Notes: generated by a model from the letters alone, not told the origin. DNA of 64,000 nucleotides from Cranoglanis bouderius (GCA_023630585.1 CM042555.1:5412501-5476500); one strand, 5' to 3'; counted from the stretch's first letter, positions 22,801-35,010 are shown. Program-made: numbers and translations.

Positions 22801-25357
22801 TGCTCAAAACAAACACAAACAAATAAACAAGTTAAAAAACTTTCTGGTGGTTCTTAGTGGTTTTGTAATAATTACTGATGGTAAAAGATCTTAATGGTTT
22901 TGAGGGGCTTTTGATGACTTTCTTTATAGTAGTCTAGTGCTCTCTGGTGGCATCATTATGGTGTGCTGTGGTTTATTGATCAATGAACGTAATGGATATT
23001 CGGATCTATAATTATACTTCACTTTAGAATATTTGCCAGAAAACTGATACATACTGTAGCGTCCATGCTTATGTAGATAGGGCTAGCAGATTTTCTATTA
23101 GGATCCAAGAATTTGAGTCATTATACACCAAATATATCCTAGATCTGAAAGAAGAATGAATAGGCTTAATGAGTGGAAGCCATTCATTTCCTGATGGTTA
23201 GGAAGTGAAACAGTATTTCTCTTTTTGCAGCAGTGATAAATGACAGCAAAATTCTTTCCATATGAAGAGGATGGGTTCCCTGTTGAGTCTGGTTCCTCAT
23301 GTCATCTCGGGGAGTTTTTCCCTTGTCACCATCGCCTCTGGATGGCTTATTAGGGACAAATTTAACCGTATATCTGGATTTCTGTGGTATATAAAGTGGC
23401 TCTTTGACACTGTCCATTGTAAAAAGTGTTACAATAATAAAATAAATTGAAATGAATGAATTACCAATCTTGTGGTCTAAATTAGGGGGACTGAGAAGTC
23501 ATGGAGAATTTATAGAACATTTATAATCTAATCAATGTATTAAAAAAATAAATAAATAAATAAAAAATAAAAAAAAAGCCAACCTGTTCCTTGGTTTTCA
23601 GCTGTTGTTTAGGAGTCTGCTGGGTCTCCTGTATGTCTGGCTGTAATAAGGAATTCATGCAGAGTCTATGTATTGGTGATCTTTCCTCTTGCCTCATCTC
23701 GAAAAATTGTATGGCAGCATCAGGTAGGTGGGTCGATTCATACAAGTCTATAGAATAACAATATGGATATATTTACTCAGGCTATAGGAAAACTCCACTC
23801 AGAAACACATTAAATATGTTTATATTGAAATATTAAAATTCATTAGTTGGTGCTGTATTTTCCTTATTCCTGTGAGAAGTTAGAGGTCTGTCACGCTGAC
23901 ATCACAGCATTGCTAGCACAGTTACAATGGCATTTAATGGGAGAAAAATTTGAAACAATTTCAAATATAAGGGATAACAATCAGGCTTCACTGTTAGCTT
24001 CAAAAAACAAAGGAGCAAGAGTTTCTTTCCTCAGTCAACATTTCCATGTCATATTAACATGAAATTCAGTGTAGAAGTAGCAGAGACAGCAAACGTTGTC
24101 TCACAGAATGTTCCAGAATGCAATGCAGCTATACGATGCAGTTGCAGCAGAGACTCGGCTCGGCTCGTTAGCAAGCTACATCATCATGAGCACGATGGGG
24201 TTGATGGTGATATTAGAATTAAAGTTGAAGCTATTTGAGCAGAGTGTACCAATGAGGAGGTGAGAGAGCTTAGACTAAAGGACAAAACGCAACTGCATTG
24301 CTCTCTTTGGTAGCCCTGAAGCAAGGCTTAAATCCCACTGCTATCAGCAGGTAGTATAATGAGGGTAATATAGGAAACTGTTAATCAAAGTAAAAACAGA
24401 CCAAAAGCTAAAAATGTGAACTTGTTATGACAAATCTTGGATGTGATTGAACATTAGAAACATTAATATGCAGGTCCTTCAGGGTGGATTTCTCCTTTAA
24501 ATGCTTACATTTGGAACGTTTCATACTGCCATAGTAAGATTTTAAGACATTTTATGATATAATTTATAAGGGTTTCTATAAAATTAATGTAAAATGAGAA
24601 TAATACTTTAGTACCCCTGGTAAGGCGGAGCAGTCTGTCAGTGTGTAATTCCAGCTCTGTGTGTGTTTCAGCCAAAGGGTGATTCATTGAGGTCCGTGAC
24701 AACATAACATCCCTAAAATTCATATCCCAGGGTTTATTAGTTCCTTCTGTAGGCTCAGAGTCCAAATAAAAAGATCTGATCTCTGGTGTACTCCATGTGC
24801 GAGTAAGTACTGACGGCTGATCAGTTCTCGATAATAAAGGAGATGTGTTTTGTTTTAAAGTCCTACAGAAAGGCCTTGTCTTTGGAAAGCTGTTTGAATA
24901 TTCCTGTTGAAAAGTTACTCTGAGATCTTTTGATCGTGGAGGAGGAGAAGAAGGGGAACGCAGAACAGAGTGAGAAGGACCAGGAGATAACTTGTCATCT
25001 GAAAGATTCAAAATGATTCTGTTATTGCTTAATCATTTGTAGTTATTCAATTGTTTGAACGTCGCATTTTCTGCGTCTCTTACATTCATCAAGGTTGGAG
25101 TTGTGTGATTTCATAACTTCAATCTGCCTTGACACCTTATCTGCAGATACCAGAGTGTTGCTGTTCAAGAGTAAAAAGTACACATAATGCAATTATGTCT
25201 TCCCATACCATACAATCAGTAATCATTCAAAATATTAATATATTTTAATAATTAAGCATAATTAAGTATCATATCTGGTGTATAGTGCTCACCTCATCAG
25301 ATCTTGTTGATCACTTTGCATTTTCTTTTTCTCTTTCACTGCTTTTCCAGAATTCAT
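19891..25357 (-). CDS. lrrc36: LRRC36-type coiled-coil protein lacking the leucine-rich repeats, 9 coding exons
   Basis: Coding exons: 25357-25293, 25160-25084, 24998-24615, 23747-23584, 22298-22145, 20859-20585, 20497-20407, 20284-20167, 19963-19891. All are GT/AG with matching phases; 466 aa. Recognised by blocks that recall human LRRC36: TDRLLRLTRDLYESTHL near residue 170, LLDLVDKHWNG near 260, ESLKTRLISALKENFIL in the coiled coil, and a C-terminal SLVSRNDLLQNL. The first 48 residues are charged and the next 130 are Ser/Pro-rich. Human LRRC36 is about 750 aa with N-terminal LRRs; no LRR-coding exon was found up to TPPP3. The chosen ATG has G at -3. Adjacency to TPPP3 supports the assignment. 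CEP72, a paralogue, is the alternative. The cellular role is poorly known; a centrosome or cilium link is inference from the paralogue. Confidence 0.82.
20291..20335. repeat. (CA)n microsatellite abutting an LRRC36 splice acceptor
   Basis: CA units on the plus strand, so (TG)n in transcript sense. It ends seven bases from the exon edge at 20284. See findings. Confidence 0.95.
21531..22003. mobile_element. Non-autonomous fish DNA transposon copy with GGTCAGGTGTCC termini
   Basis: Left end TAGCCAAAAGTTTGTGGACA and ACCTGACCAT; right end ATGGTCAGGTGTCCAAAA and TTTGGCCATGTA are inverted counterparts. The interior (GGAGCGTGGCTGTGGGGATT, TCATGGAGCTCACTTAG, GGTTTGGGCC) belongs to a repeat that I recall as very common in teleosts. 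No intact transposase. It lies in an LRRC36 intron. Confidence 0.75.
23255..23450 (+). repeat. LINE-like 3' end repeat with AAATTGAAATGAATGAA tail
   Basis: Contains GGATGGGTTCCCTGTTGAGT, GGAGTTTTTCCCTTGTCACC, CTGGATTTCTG and GACACTGTCCATTGTAAAAAG followed by an A/T-rich tail. It matches 10905-11100 in reverse. Located in an LRRC36 intron. Confidence 0.65.
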
Positions 25358-25380
25358 CCCTCAGTCATTAATGCATCATC

Positions 25381-25503
25381 TTATCCAAGCTTTTCACTTT
25401 TTTGCAGTTCTAATTCAGAGTCTATTGTTTTTGCACCACCAGAAAGATATTGAGAAAGTTCACTGAAAGTGGTGAGGGCAGAAAAGATTCTCTTCGCAGC
25501 CAT
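25381..25503 (-). promoter_or_regulatory. Upstream ORF of 40 codons in the LRRC36 leader
   Basis: Starts MAAKRIFSALTTF and stops 24 bases before the LRRC36 ATG, in the same contiguous stretch, with no acceptor evident between them. Composition is protein-like and not low-complexity. It could be a translated uORF or a remnant of an upstream coding exon. Whether it is transcribed is unknown. Confidence 0.4.
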
Positions 25504-25789
25504 AGAGACGCAAAGACTTGGTCCAACAATGTTACAGCTAAAGGCGTGGAGACTTTAAAGGTCAGATATCACCATAGCAGCATAATGTAGTAACATTTAA
25601 AAGCAGAGCTGGTTATCCATTACAGCTCATTGGTCAAAAGTCTTTTCCAGTTCCTCACAACAAGTCATGTTGTTAAGTAATGACTTTTTATGACCTCATT
25701 GTTCAGATTTCTGTAATTACAGTCAACTCTAGTCAACTCTAGTATAATTATTAGACTTATTTCTTGTTGAAGTGGGTAGTGGGATTGTC

Positions 25790-26385
25790 TCAACAGTCTC
25801 CACGAGTGTGAAAAGAGAATTTAGGTTTGTAAAACTTTTTTTTATTATCAGCCAAACAGAAAGTTTCTGAATTCATTCTGCTGCTACCATCATGAGTTAC
25901 ATCATCAATAAAGATTAGTGAGCCCATTGGATTGGACTGTGATACCTTCACCCCTGCCCTGTGGAGGCCCATGTTTGTGATGCCACTGACTGTTGTTTTG
26001 GGGTTTTTCTTCACAGCTCTCACAATGTTTCTGTCATCAGCTGTTGTTTTCCGTGGCCGACCCATTTGGTGTCTGTTGCTCAGTACACCAGTGGTCTCTT
26101 TCTTTTTCAGCACATTCCAAATTGTTGTATCGATTGATTTTTCCCTTTTTTCTCAGCTTCAAAATGCCTTGCTTTTCTCCCATAGACAGCTGTCTGATCT
26201 TCATGTTGGCTTATCATTTTTAACAACAGTTGTTCACCAGTGAAACTGAAGGCTAAAACCAAGAGCTATTTATTGTTTAAACAATAAGCAATCTAACAGG
26301 ACATGACCTCAAAGCCAAACGTCGTCAGTCTACAGCAAAAACAAATGAATTGGCCTTGCCGTTCCAATAGTTTCAAAGAGGACTC
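25790..26385 (-). mobile_element. Truncated Tc1-like element
   Basis: The end at 26385 reads, on the minus strand, AGTCCTCTTTGAAACTATTGGAACGGCAAGGCC, an ITR type also found at 36514. Downstream on the minus strand the transposase starts MKIRQLSMGEKQ, continues through KKKETTGVLSNRHQMGRPRKT and VSGITNMGLHRAGVKVSQS, then jumps after an internal deletion to GSLIFIDDVTHDGSSRMNSE and stops matching. The other terminus is missing. Confidence 0.85.
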
Positions 26386-26474
26386 TACGTACATTGACTG
26401 AATTTGAGAGTGAATTTCATGCTTCCAAAATTAATTTTACAATTGCTGAATTGTTTGAATTCAGACAACGCTTT

Positions 26475-26585
26475 GCTTTTCCGTCTTGTGCCCACTGTTC
26501 ACTTAATATGCTTCGGCACCACCACAAAGCTGACCAGGATAAGGCAGTTACTGAAGATGAATGAATGAATGAATGAATGAACAAA
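26475..26585 (+). repeat. Fish interspersed repeat fragment with (ATGA)n tail
   Basis: GACCAGGATAAGGCAGTTAC followed by TGAAGATGAATGAATGAATG, the characteristic 3' end of the family listed at 16395 and 54745. Confidence 0.75.
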
Positions 26586-26599
26586 TGAATTAATTACCT

Positions 26600-29500
26600 A
26601 AATTACTTAAAATACTGGAAGTAGAGGTGTACACAAGACCTTTTTTTTTATCCCAATCCCATCCACTCCCACAGTGTTTACTTTTGTTTGTTACTATTCA
26701 TTATATATATATATATTTTTAACTGTTTCCCAAAATACAAGCAAATTAGTCATTTAAACCACAGCAGTGCTAGCCAGGATTAACTACAATAAACCAAGGA
26801 TTAACGTGACCTTTTTTGGTCTGCAAGCTTCATATCTGACCACGTACACGAAAGTAAAAACCGACCACTCATATAATATTTTTAGTCCTTATCCGCATGT
26901 AAACATCTTAACTGGAAACTGGGATTTTTGCATAAGCAAGACTTTACAAAGACATATTTGGAAATCAGGTCTATTTCTAGGACATTATGATAAGAAAATG
27001 AAAAAAAAAAATGTTGATGTTCTGAAATCCTGAGAGATGACGTAAGCCAACAGAGGCAAGTTTGATCATAGCTTTTAATATGTTTTCAAGACTGAAATCT
27101 GCTTTCTCCAAGAGCAGGTTAAATATGCAGTTGATTTATTGGATTTTCTTTAAGATCAATATGTAATAAATAAATAAATAAATAACATATTATTAACCTA
27201 TTATGGTTGTAATCTGAACATAATTTTTTTTTTTTCTTTTAAAGAAAATCAATGGAATATATGTAATGGATGTGAGAAACAAAAGTTTGTGCCAAAAATG
27301 CATTCAATCAGCTGCACAGCTTCTACACAGAATGTATAAATAGATCAAACTAATACATTTCTTGAAGTTATCCCTTTTGTACCGACAAAATAAGATTTTT
27401 TCAGTTGAATTCAGACTTGATATACAGTATGTCCTGTGTGCCATATCCATATCAGTTAGTGTTTTTCTTGCCTGTATATTGTCATATAATAACTAAAGGA
27501 ATATGACTCCAGTCTTCATGTAGTAATATACAGCCCTTCCACACCCTACTCCAAAACTGCAAACTAAGTTTGACAAGTAATTCATCAGGCAATTTATTAT
27601 AAACTGAGGAAGCAGCAGCAGAGCTCGTCTAAGGAAGGGTTCAAGGAATTCATCAAGTCGTGGCTTCAGGCAAAAAAGGGGCCACATTTGAACAGATCCT
27701 GCCTGAGATATGGTTTTGATTAAAGACTTCCAAGGAGATGTACCAAACAAACGTTGCCATGAACCAGCGTGTTTAGTTACAAACACACGAGGCAGGCGAG
27801 AAGTGCCGGAGCCAGGTGCTGAACTGTTATTTTGTGTACATTTCTGCTGCCATGGTGACAGAAGGACCCACATCGTCATCCTGTTCCTCTCAAACAGCGG
27901 TGGAGGGGCGGTGGACACTTCACATCACTCTGTCCACTGTCCATATAAATGAGTGGCTTGGGCCTGGCTGTGTGTGTCTGGATGAGACAGGACATTAAGT
28001 TCTTTTTTTCTAATCCAGGCTTGACATTTCCAGCCACACACACACCATAAACTGTTATTAAAGCAGGCTTACGTGGTTCACCACAGAAAAGAAACTGTAT
28101 ATGTCAGTTCCAGGCTACCAGGAATGGCACAACATGTGCACAGACTTTATAATTATGCTATGCAGACATTTAAACCTTTTTTTTTTTTATTTTGCATATT
28201 CTGATCTACATTTTGAGTAGCTATTATACATAATATTTGCTTCAATGCATGAATCAAATTAATATATTGCTCATATAAATATATGCTCATATATGCTGTA
28301 TTGCTCAAATAAATGTATTTGTCAGTTTATATCAGCCTTCAGTATGAGGAGGAGAATTTGTTGAAGTATGGAGTAATATACCACATAAGAAATATAAAAA
28401 CAGACTAAAATGAAACTCCCACCACATTTTATACAACTTCATGTATTTTATACAACTCTATCTTTTAATCTTGACAAAACAACATTAATCATAGGATCAA
28501 ACTCAAAAGAAAATGTAAAAGTTTGGATATCTGAAAAATAGATGTTCAGTATAATATAACGATGGCACATTCTTATACTGAATCTCCAGAAATATGTTTA
28601 CAGATAAAAGACAGTATTCGAATTTATTCTAACTAGGATGAAGTCAAAAAAAGAACATCTCCTGCAGTTTATTGTTTCTTATCATCAAAATGTACATCAG
28701 CTTTATAGTTCATATGCATCCATTAAAGACACGATGAGAATATAATTAAACCGGCTGTAACTTTAATGGACACATCTAGCACTGTTGTCTGTAAACATAT
28801 AGTGACTAATAGCGGTGAAAGGAAGGTCATCCTCACTAGTGCCTTGGCTCTGTTTTTCATCAAAATTCAGACCTCAGTAGTCAAGAAAATGTCTTAGTCA
28901 TGAAGTTCATCTCAGTCATTTGGCTTTTTTGAGTTATAAACTACATCTCTGTGGTCAAACAAAGCCGTCTGAACAGAATGTTACATTTGCATCACATCCA
29001 AACCCCACTGACAAATGAATAATGGTTGATAATTTCACATAAGTCTATGTAGAGTACGCTCTGTAAGGATACTTCAGGGGATTCTTTGGATAGTTAAGGG
29101 TTCTTAGCTTCTTAAAAAGGTTATAATAGAACCAAAAGGGTTTTAGATTTAACCCCTTTTTTTTTGGTCAAAGATTGTATAGTAAAAACAAAATCAGTAA
29201 TGGTGTAGCTACATTTTTGGGTTTGAACCTCCCTGAATTATTTTATAACAGTTCCAAATGCTTATTAGCATGAGTTTAACTTAACACACATACAGTGGAG
29301 CTAATTACATAATAGTAAATCTGCTATAATGATGTTCATAAAAGGTCAGTGAAGTTACCTCCATATTTATCCACCTCAGATGTCAAATGACTGCATTACT
29401 TCTTTGTTTTAATCACATTTTATAATCGACCAGCTACTATGGTGAGAAATGGGATTAACCAATGAGGATCATGCATTTTTCCCATTTCTGTTTGAAAGAC

Positions 29501-30050
29501 CCTAACCAGATATCTACACTCTGAGCAAAGGGATGTCAAGGTGACAGGTGAAGTCTGGGTATATCTGGTTTTATAAGGTAAAATTTAATTTCATTACTAT
29601 CATAGAACTGTCATAAGGGTATTTATTAATCTTGTTCATATCGCAAGATTGGTAGATCATGCCTTAAATAATGAATTGACAATGCCATAACTGATTCTAC
29701 TACTGCCTCCCATCCACTGCCTCACATCAACTGTATGAGCATGGCGCAGTTATCGATTAAATTACATGCAGTCATTTTATTTAGCATTTTTATTTCCTCA
29801 TTCCCTGGAAATTAATTCCTGGCTACGCCGCTGCTCATTAGTTTCCAATTTGTCTGTAATCATTTTTCATATATAGAAGTCTATGTTAAAATGGCTTATT
29901 TTTCTTTACTACTTGAGTTCTAACCCAAGAAATAAAAAGAGCCCAAAAATGAAATCTGTTATAATTAATAAATGAACAATTCATCATCCAGTGCTTTATG
30001 ACCAGGCACCTTCATTAACAGAGTAGAAACCTAAAATTGTGACATCAAAA
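26600..30050. other. Interval between LRRC36 and TPPP3, no coding exon recognised
   Basis: AT-rich. The longest open frame (27918-27493, minus) has no family motif and no convincing splice context. Two RFX X-box-like words lie at 27753 and 27846. The TPPP3 3'UTR must lie at its upper end; an ATTAAA on the minus strand near 30072 and AATAAA near 29780 are candidate polyadenylation signals. Confidence 0.5.
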
Positions 30051-30359
30051 TGTTTTTAAAAAAAAAATTACTTTAATTAGTTTGGCTTTGGTATGAATGT
30101 TAGAACTGGCCAGATTTAGAAATATGTGTTAACATTTGAAGACATATTGTTCAGAAACATCTTAAAACAACAAAACAGTAACATTGATGCATTTAAATAA
30201 CTGCATCCGGAGACCCCAGACACAGCTGTTTACATAATTTCCAGACATTCACTGGCTTCCACCATGACAAAGTTCAGGTCTGCCTTTGGTCCAGATGTAA
30301 GTGCTGATGGAAATGGAGCTCTTCCTGATTCCTCACATGTTCCAATAGCCTTGTGACCT

Positions 30360-31917
30360 TCACTTGGCTTTGGTCTTCTCATCGTAAGTCCCTGCATGCT
30401 TGTATGCTCCTACATAGCCAGTGTTCTCTACGAGCTCCTCTCGTCCGCCTTTTCCTTTGCCTTTGCCACTCTCGTCAAAGCGTTCCTTGTGAGAACCTGT
30501 GTACTTAGTGGTGTCTGTTAGTCTGTCCACTGCGCCACCCTTCGCCACTTTCTGAAAAACAAGTAAAGCACATGATAATCTTAGAGGACATGACAAATTG
30601 CTGTATATCATATTACATAATGCTGGACGTCCAAAAACACACTGAGAACTAAAGGGAGTTTTATTCTGCATCCTGCCAGGTTTGGGTGTGTGAGAGGTTA
30701 TATATTGGCTAAGAGGTTATATCATTGAAAATAAGTCTTCAGGAACTCTTGATCTCTAAGCTAAATGTAAATATAGGTGACATGAGGTACTCAATCATCA
30801 CTTAGCACACAGAAAGAACTGGGAATGGAGAAGCCTAAATCGAATGATTCTGCATGATGCAATATGGGAGTAATATTGACAGGAGTGCCGGTTATAAGAC
30901 ACATCACAAGTTTATATTTCTTAGTAGTGCTTCTTATTAGTGACAACTAATTCACAGGGATTTATATGGCAGAAACTCCAAATAATCTACACCTAATATT
31001 AAACATGATAAAAACTTTACTGTTATTTAATAAAGGAAAGAAATGTATAATTATGGCTGGTTTTATGCACATTCATCTTGAAAGTTCATCTTCAAATGTG
31101 CACATTCATTTTCAAACATTCGTATGTAGCAGCTTGGGCTACAAGCTTATTCAGTCATATACATGTACGTACTAATTTTATACAGATTAGTGGCCTCACC
31201 GTAACACCAACATTGGTAGGTTCCTTGCCCTCGATCAGCTTGTGTATGGCCTGCAACGCTTCTTCCTTGCTTTGACCTTTGAACCTCTTCAGGGCCAGGT
31301 CTTCCAGAGCTTTCTGAAACTCCTCATAAGTGATGACCCGAGATGACTTTGCCCTAAAGTCCCATGCACAATATATTACTGGCATGTTTCAAACAGTGTT
31401 TCATTGGGGTAGGACAAAATCTAATATTGGATTTCAAGTGAAATGTTTGTTGTTCCATTATAGCGATTAGAAATAAAGACACGTTTCATAACCTTAAGAA
31501 GGTTCATCAAGGATTCCTTGGATGACTAATGGTTCGAGATTTCTAAAGGAGTTCCACTTGAAGTAAATACTCTGTTGTGGAGTCTACATAGAGCATTTAA
31601 TGATTCCCCCCGAGGAACAAATAGTAAACCTTTGGGGTGCTTTACTATATTACTATCTTCTTATATACTATATAAAATATACTGTAAAAATTTTTTTTTT
31701 TTTTTACAGTATTTTCTGTATCAACTCACTTGACTTTAGTGAAGACAATATCTGCATCGGTGGATGTGACATTCTTGCCGTCAATAACTTTGCAGTCTTT
31801 ACAGAGTTTGGCCCAGTTTTTGCCATTCATCTCCTTCCCTGTGGCTTTGGTGTCTCCATGGACAGCAAACTTCTTAAAGGCACTTAGCAGCTGGTCAACA
31901 TCTGTGCTCTCTGCCAT
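30360..31917 (-). CDS. tppp3: Tubulin polymerization-promoting protein family member 3
   Basis: Small p25-alpha protein that binds tubulin and bundles microtubules; in vertebrates it is enriched in multiciliated and other specialised cells. Coding exons: 31917-31730, 31353-31200, 30551-30360; phases agree and the product is 177 aa (human 176). Exon 1 begins MAESTDVDQLLSAFKKFA and carries GKNWAKLCKDCKVIDGK. Exon 2 has SSRVITYEEFQKALEDLA, and exon 3 has the typical VDRLTDTTKYTGSHKERFD, then the Gly-rich REELVENTGYVGAYK end. No p25-alpha long N-terminal extension is present, which separates it from TPPP. An acceptor 10 bases before the ATG (exon edge 31927) shows that the 5'UTR is spliced. Neighbours LRRC36 and ZDHHC1 match the human order. 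Confidence 0.97.
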
Positions 31918-33056
31918 CCTGCCTATGCTGGAGGACAGAAAACCATAATTTGATTTTTAAAAGGGCAAACATGGGTTTTACATCGAAACGTTAACTAACA
32001 TAATTATTATAATTCAGTATTCTGCAGTGGTTACAAAGCAGCCCAGAAGTCAAGCTTCTTTGTTTGTGACAAGAAGATCAAATCTCAGGACTACCAGAAA
32101 GAAGAGCGACTTGTGAAACAGTGTTCATTGTTAGCAGTTCTATCACTGACTTGATATCAACATGATACCACAGATTAATTTTTGTTATTGTTACTTATAA
32201 TTGGATTTTATTAAAATTATAAATTGAATAAAAGTGAAAATCAAATGAAAAGATGGGTTTGACTATCTTAAAGTAAGTAATGTGGCTTACTATATTTAGA
32301 CAAAGAACCTGCTTGGACATTGTGTTCATTTTCAACTTTCTTTTTATATTTCGCAACTCGTGATTTTGTGGAATGTTTGTTGTTGTTTTCCCCCCCCATT
32401 TGTATCAGGACAAAATGTAAAATTCAGCCAACATACTATTTTAGAGTAATATACATTCTTTAAATCCTTTAAGCTCATGTTACATCATACGTGAAAAAAA
32501 AAAAAAAAGATTCTCTGGGGGCCAATTTAACTGAATATCTATTCTCCTATATCTCCTAATTGTGGGAAGCAGTAGAAGTGTGTAAGGAGGTCTATTCGAA
32601 TGATCCCGTGAGCCCTGAGCGGAGTGTGTGACTGTGGAATCTTTCAGATGGATGTCAGAAGTTTGGCAGGGGATGGCTCTACACAGAGCTGATGGAGGGA
32701 CAATATGGTGGGTGGGCTTGGCTTGACTTCAACACACAGCTTCCACGACCATCTGTAGTTTGTTTTTAGCTCTAATACAGAAAACCACATGCACACAGGC
32801 ACGTACACAATCATTTATACAAGCATCGATGCAGATACACAAACTGTAAGGCTGGCCATTTCATTCGGAGCTGTTTTGAATTAGTGGGTGTGTATTCAGT
32901 TTGAACACGTCACTTATTTAACAAGAGTAGGATAGAAGGTTTGCTTTGTACAGGTTAGGGTCGATTTGATCTCCGTAGTGTGATGTGTCTAAATATAGAA
33001 GCGACAACTAATCTGTGTGTTACTGCTTTTGGCAGAATAGTGAAATATATCCCATA

Positions 33057-33058
<2 letters not shown>

Positions 33059-33119
<61 letters not shown>

Positions 33120-33220
33120 CACACACACACACAGCCTAAGCTTTCCTCAGTCTGACTCTACTGCTTGTGCACTCAGGAAGTGTCCATGGAAACCTTTACG
33201 TAAACCTGGGAAACACCTAT

Positions 33221-33292
<72 letters not shown>
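33059..33292. repeat. Two (CA)n arrays flanking a unique block with an X-box-like word
   Basis: CA arrays occupy about 33059-33132 and 33221-33292 and account for the spurious His-Thr open frame. The 88 bases between them hold GTGTCCATGGAAAC at 33180-33193, a close match to the RFX X-box. Located in the proposed first intron of TPPP3. Confidence 0.9.
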
Positions 33293-33296
<4 letters not shown>

Positions 33297-33640
33297 GTTT
33301 GTTTTATTGTCCTTGAGTGCACCTTCCCTTCCCTGACATAATTATTAATGCAGCTGCTACACCTAAATTTAACCATAACCTTAACCTCACTAAGCTCTTT
33401 TAGCTTTTTAAATAAAAGATGCAGCTTTTAAACAGAATAGCAATTTTCCTTTTGGGAACCAGTCAAAACCATCAGATATTATGATTCATGTGAGGACTCA
33501 TGATTCATGATTCATTGGCTCATCCCTATTAGAATTTTTTTTTTCTTTTATTATTATTATTTTTTTAAAGTCAAAAGCGTTCCTGTTGGTTACTTGGCTT
33601 AAGGAGAGCATTATACAGCCATATAAAAGTACACATGTAA

Positions 33641-33644
<4 letters not shown>

Positions 33645-33675
<31 letters not shown>
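33645..33675. repeat. (GT)n microsatellite
   Basis: About 15 GT units in the proposed TPPP3 first intron. Confidence 0.95.
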
Positions 33676-33676
<1 letters not shown>

Positions 33677-33871
33677 GGGGTAGGGAGGCTTTTTTTGTGT
33701 GTGTGTCTTGATGGGGGCCAAATGTCCCCACATATTCTAGTAATAAAAACCCATAAAGTAATAAAACCATGTCCACACATACAACATACCTTTACATAAA
33801 ACTTTTACTTCATGTCATTTCACATGATGTCTGTCACAGAGAATCAAATGCTCTTTGTAGTTCCCGTTTAA

Positions 33872-33873
<2 letters not shown>

Positions 33874-33911
<38 letters not shown>
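33874..33911. repeat. (ATT)n microsatellite
   Basis: About 12 ATT units in the proposed TPPP3 first intron. Confidence 0.95.
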
Positions 33912-34724
33912 TCATACAAAAACAAAAATACAAAAGTATAAATGCACACTCGAACCCTAAGCCTAACCTCACCCTTGATAAGCTTCCGTGGAAATTGAAT
34001 CACGTGAACTGTTCTGAATTTGAAAGCGTGACAAGACTTTTCGACTGTTAAAAAGGTCTAACCTGTCAGATAATACAGATTTAAACCCTAACCCTAGCCC
34101 TATTCATGACTAAATGAGGTGGAACCAGTGTAGCAAGGCAGCAAGGGGTATGACTGCACTTAATCATGCACTGATTCACTTCAGTGCACCTCATTTGTCA
34201 TTACCTTCACGCTATGCTCACGATATCATCTCTGGCACCAGGTCTTGATACCTGTTGAGGTCTTTATAGACAAGTTTAACACAGTCCTATTTTAATAAAG
34301 CATTATTTTGCACAGGCTTTTCTATTGACAGTCATCTTGAATGTTTAATACATGAATAAATGTGAATATTTTATAATTATTATATTTGCATTGGAGAAAA
34401 GTCTAATTGGACAGAATAAAGGGACCCAACTTGATCTGGTTCAATATTGTTGTAGTAGAGTTTAATAACACATTTACAATATCACACCAAGAAATCAGGT
34501 ATCATCTCATTCAGAATTATAGGAAATAAACCAAAGTGCATTGCTACAGTCTTATAATCTGTAAGAAATAAATACAGGAAGTACTTACAGGATTTGAGTG
34601 TGCATGCAAAAATAAAGCAAATAATCAATCCATAAGTGAAGTGTGTGAAATTATTCTGCAGCCTCGTGTATGTAGGTGTGTGTATCAGAATGTGTTTGAG
34701 TAGTGACTGGTATAAAGCTCTTAC

Positions 34725-34815
34725 CTGTGGCACCCTGCTCCTTCCTGCACGGCTACTCCACAAGCATATACACACACATGAACTTACACCCATGCACAAA
34801 AAACCTCTCTATATA
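34725..34815 (-). promoter_or_regulatory. tppp3: Probable TPPP3 first exon and TATA box
   Basis: A textbook donor (CCACAG then GTAAGAGC) ends an exon at 34725 on the minus strand. A TATATA box lies at 34815-34810, which would place transcription start near 34780 and give a non-coding exon of about 55 bases spliced to 31927. A CT/GA microsatellite and an X-box-like site lie just upstream. No other first exon looks better, but this is inference. Confidence 0.5.
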
Positions 34816-34842
34816 CAGGGCTACGGTCTACAGCACCACCTG

Positions 34843-34889
<47 letters not shown>
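34843..34889. repeat. (CT)n microsatellite upstream of TPPP3
   Basis: About 23 CT units, so GA in transcript sense, within 70 bases upstream of the proposed TPPP3 start and between its TATA box and the X-box-like site. Confidence 0.95.
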
Positions 34890-34892
<3 letters not shown>

Positions 34893-34959
34893 TACCCTTT
34901 TACTCTCTTTTCAACTGAGCTTTAAAGGGCTGGGGGCTTGTTATCATCTGTTTACCCCT

Positions 34960-34973
34960 GTATCCATAGAGAC
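34960..34973. promoter_or_regulatory. RFX X-box-like site upstream of TPPP3
   Basis: GTATCCATAGAGAC resembles the X-box consensus GTNRCC-N-RGYAAC. It sits about 180 bases upstream of the proposed TPPP3 start. RFX factors drive ciliary genes, which fits TPPP3. Confidence 0.4.
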
Positions 34974-35010
34974 ATCCTGTTTAACATCGAGGGAGGGCAA
35001 TAAAAAGAAA

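Noticed and set aside
27493..27918. 141-codon open frame on the minus strand as a gene
   Set aside because: No recognisable domain, no fitting splice sites and no link to the adjacent LRRC36 or TPPP3 models.
32980..33336. 118-codon open frame on the plus strand
   Set aside because: It consists almost wholly of His-Thr repeats read from two CA microsatellites. The same applies to His/Thr, Cys/Val and Leu/Ser frames at 6950, 34636, 35065, 37493 and 40349.
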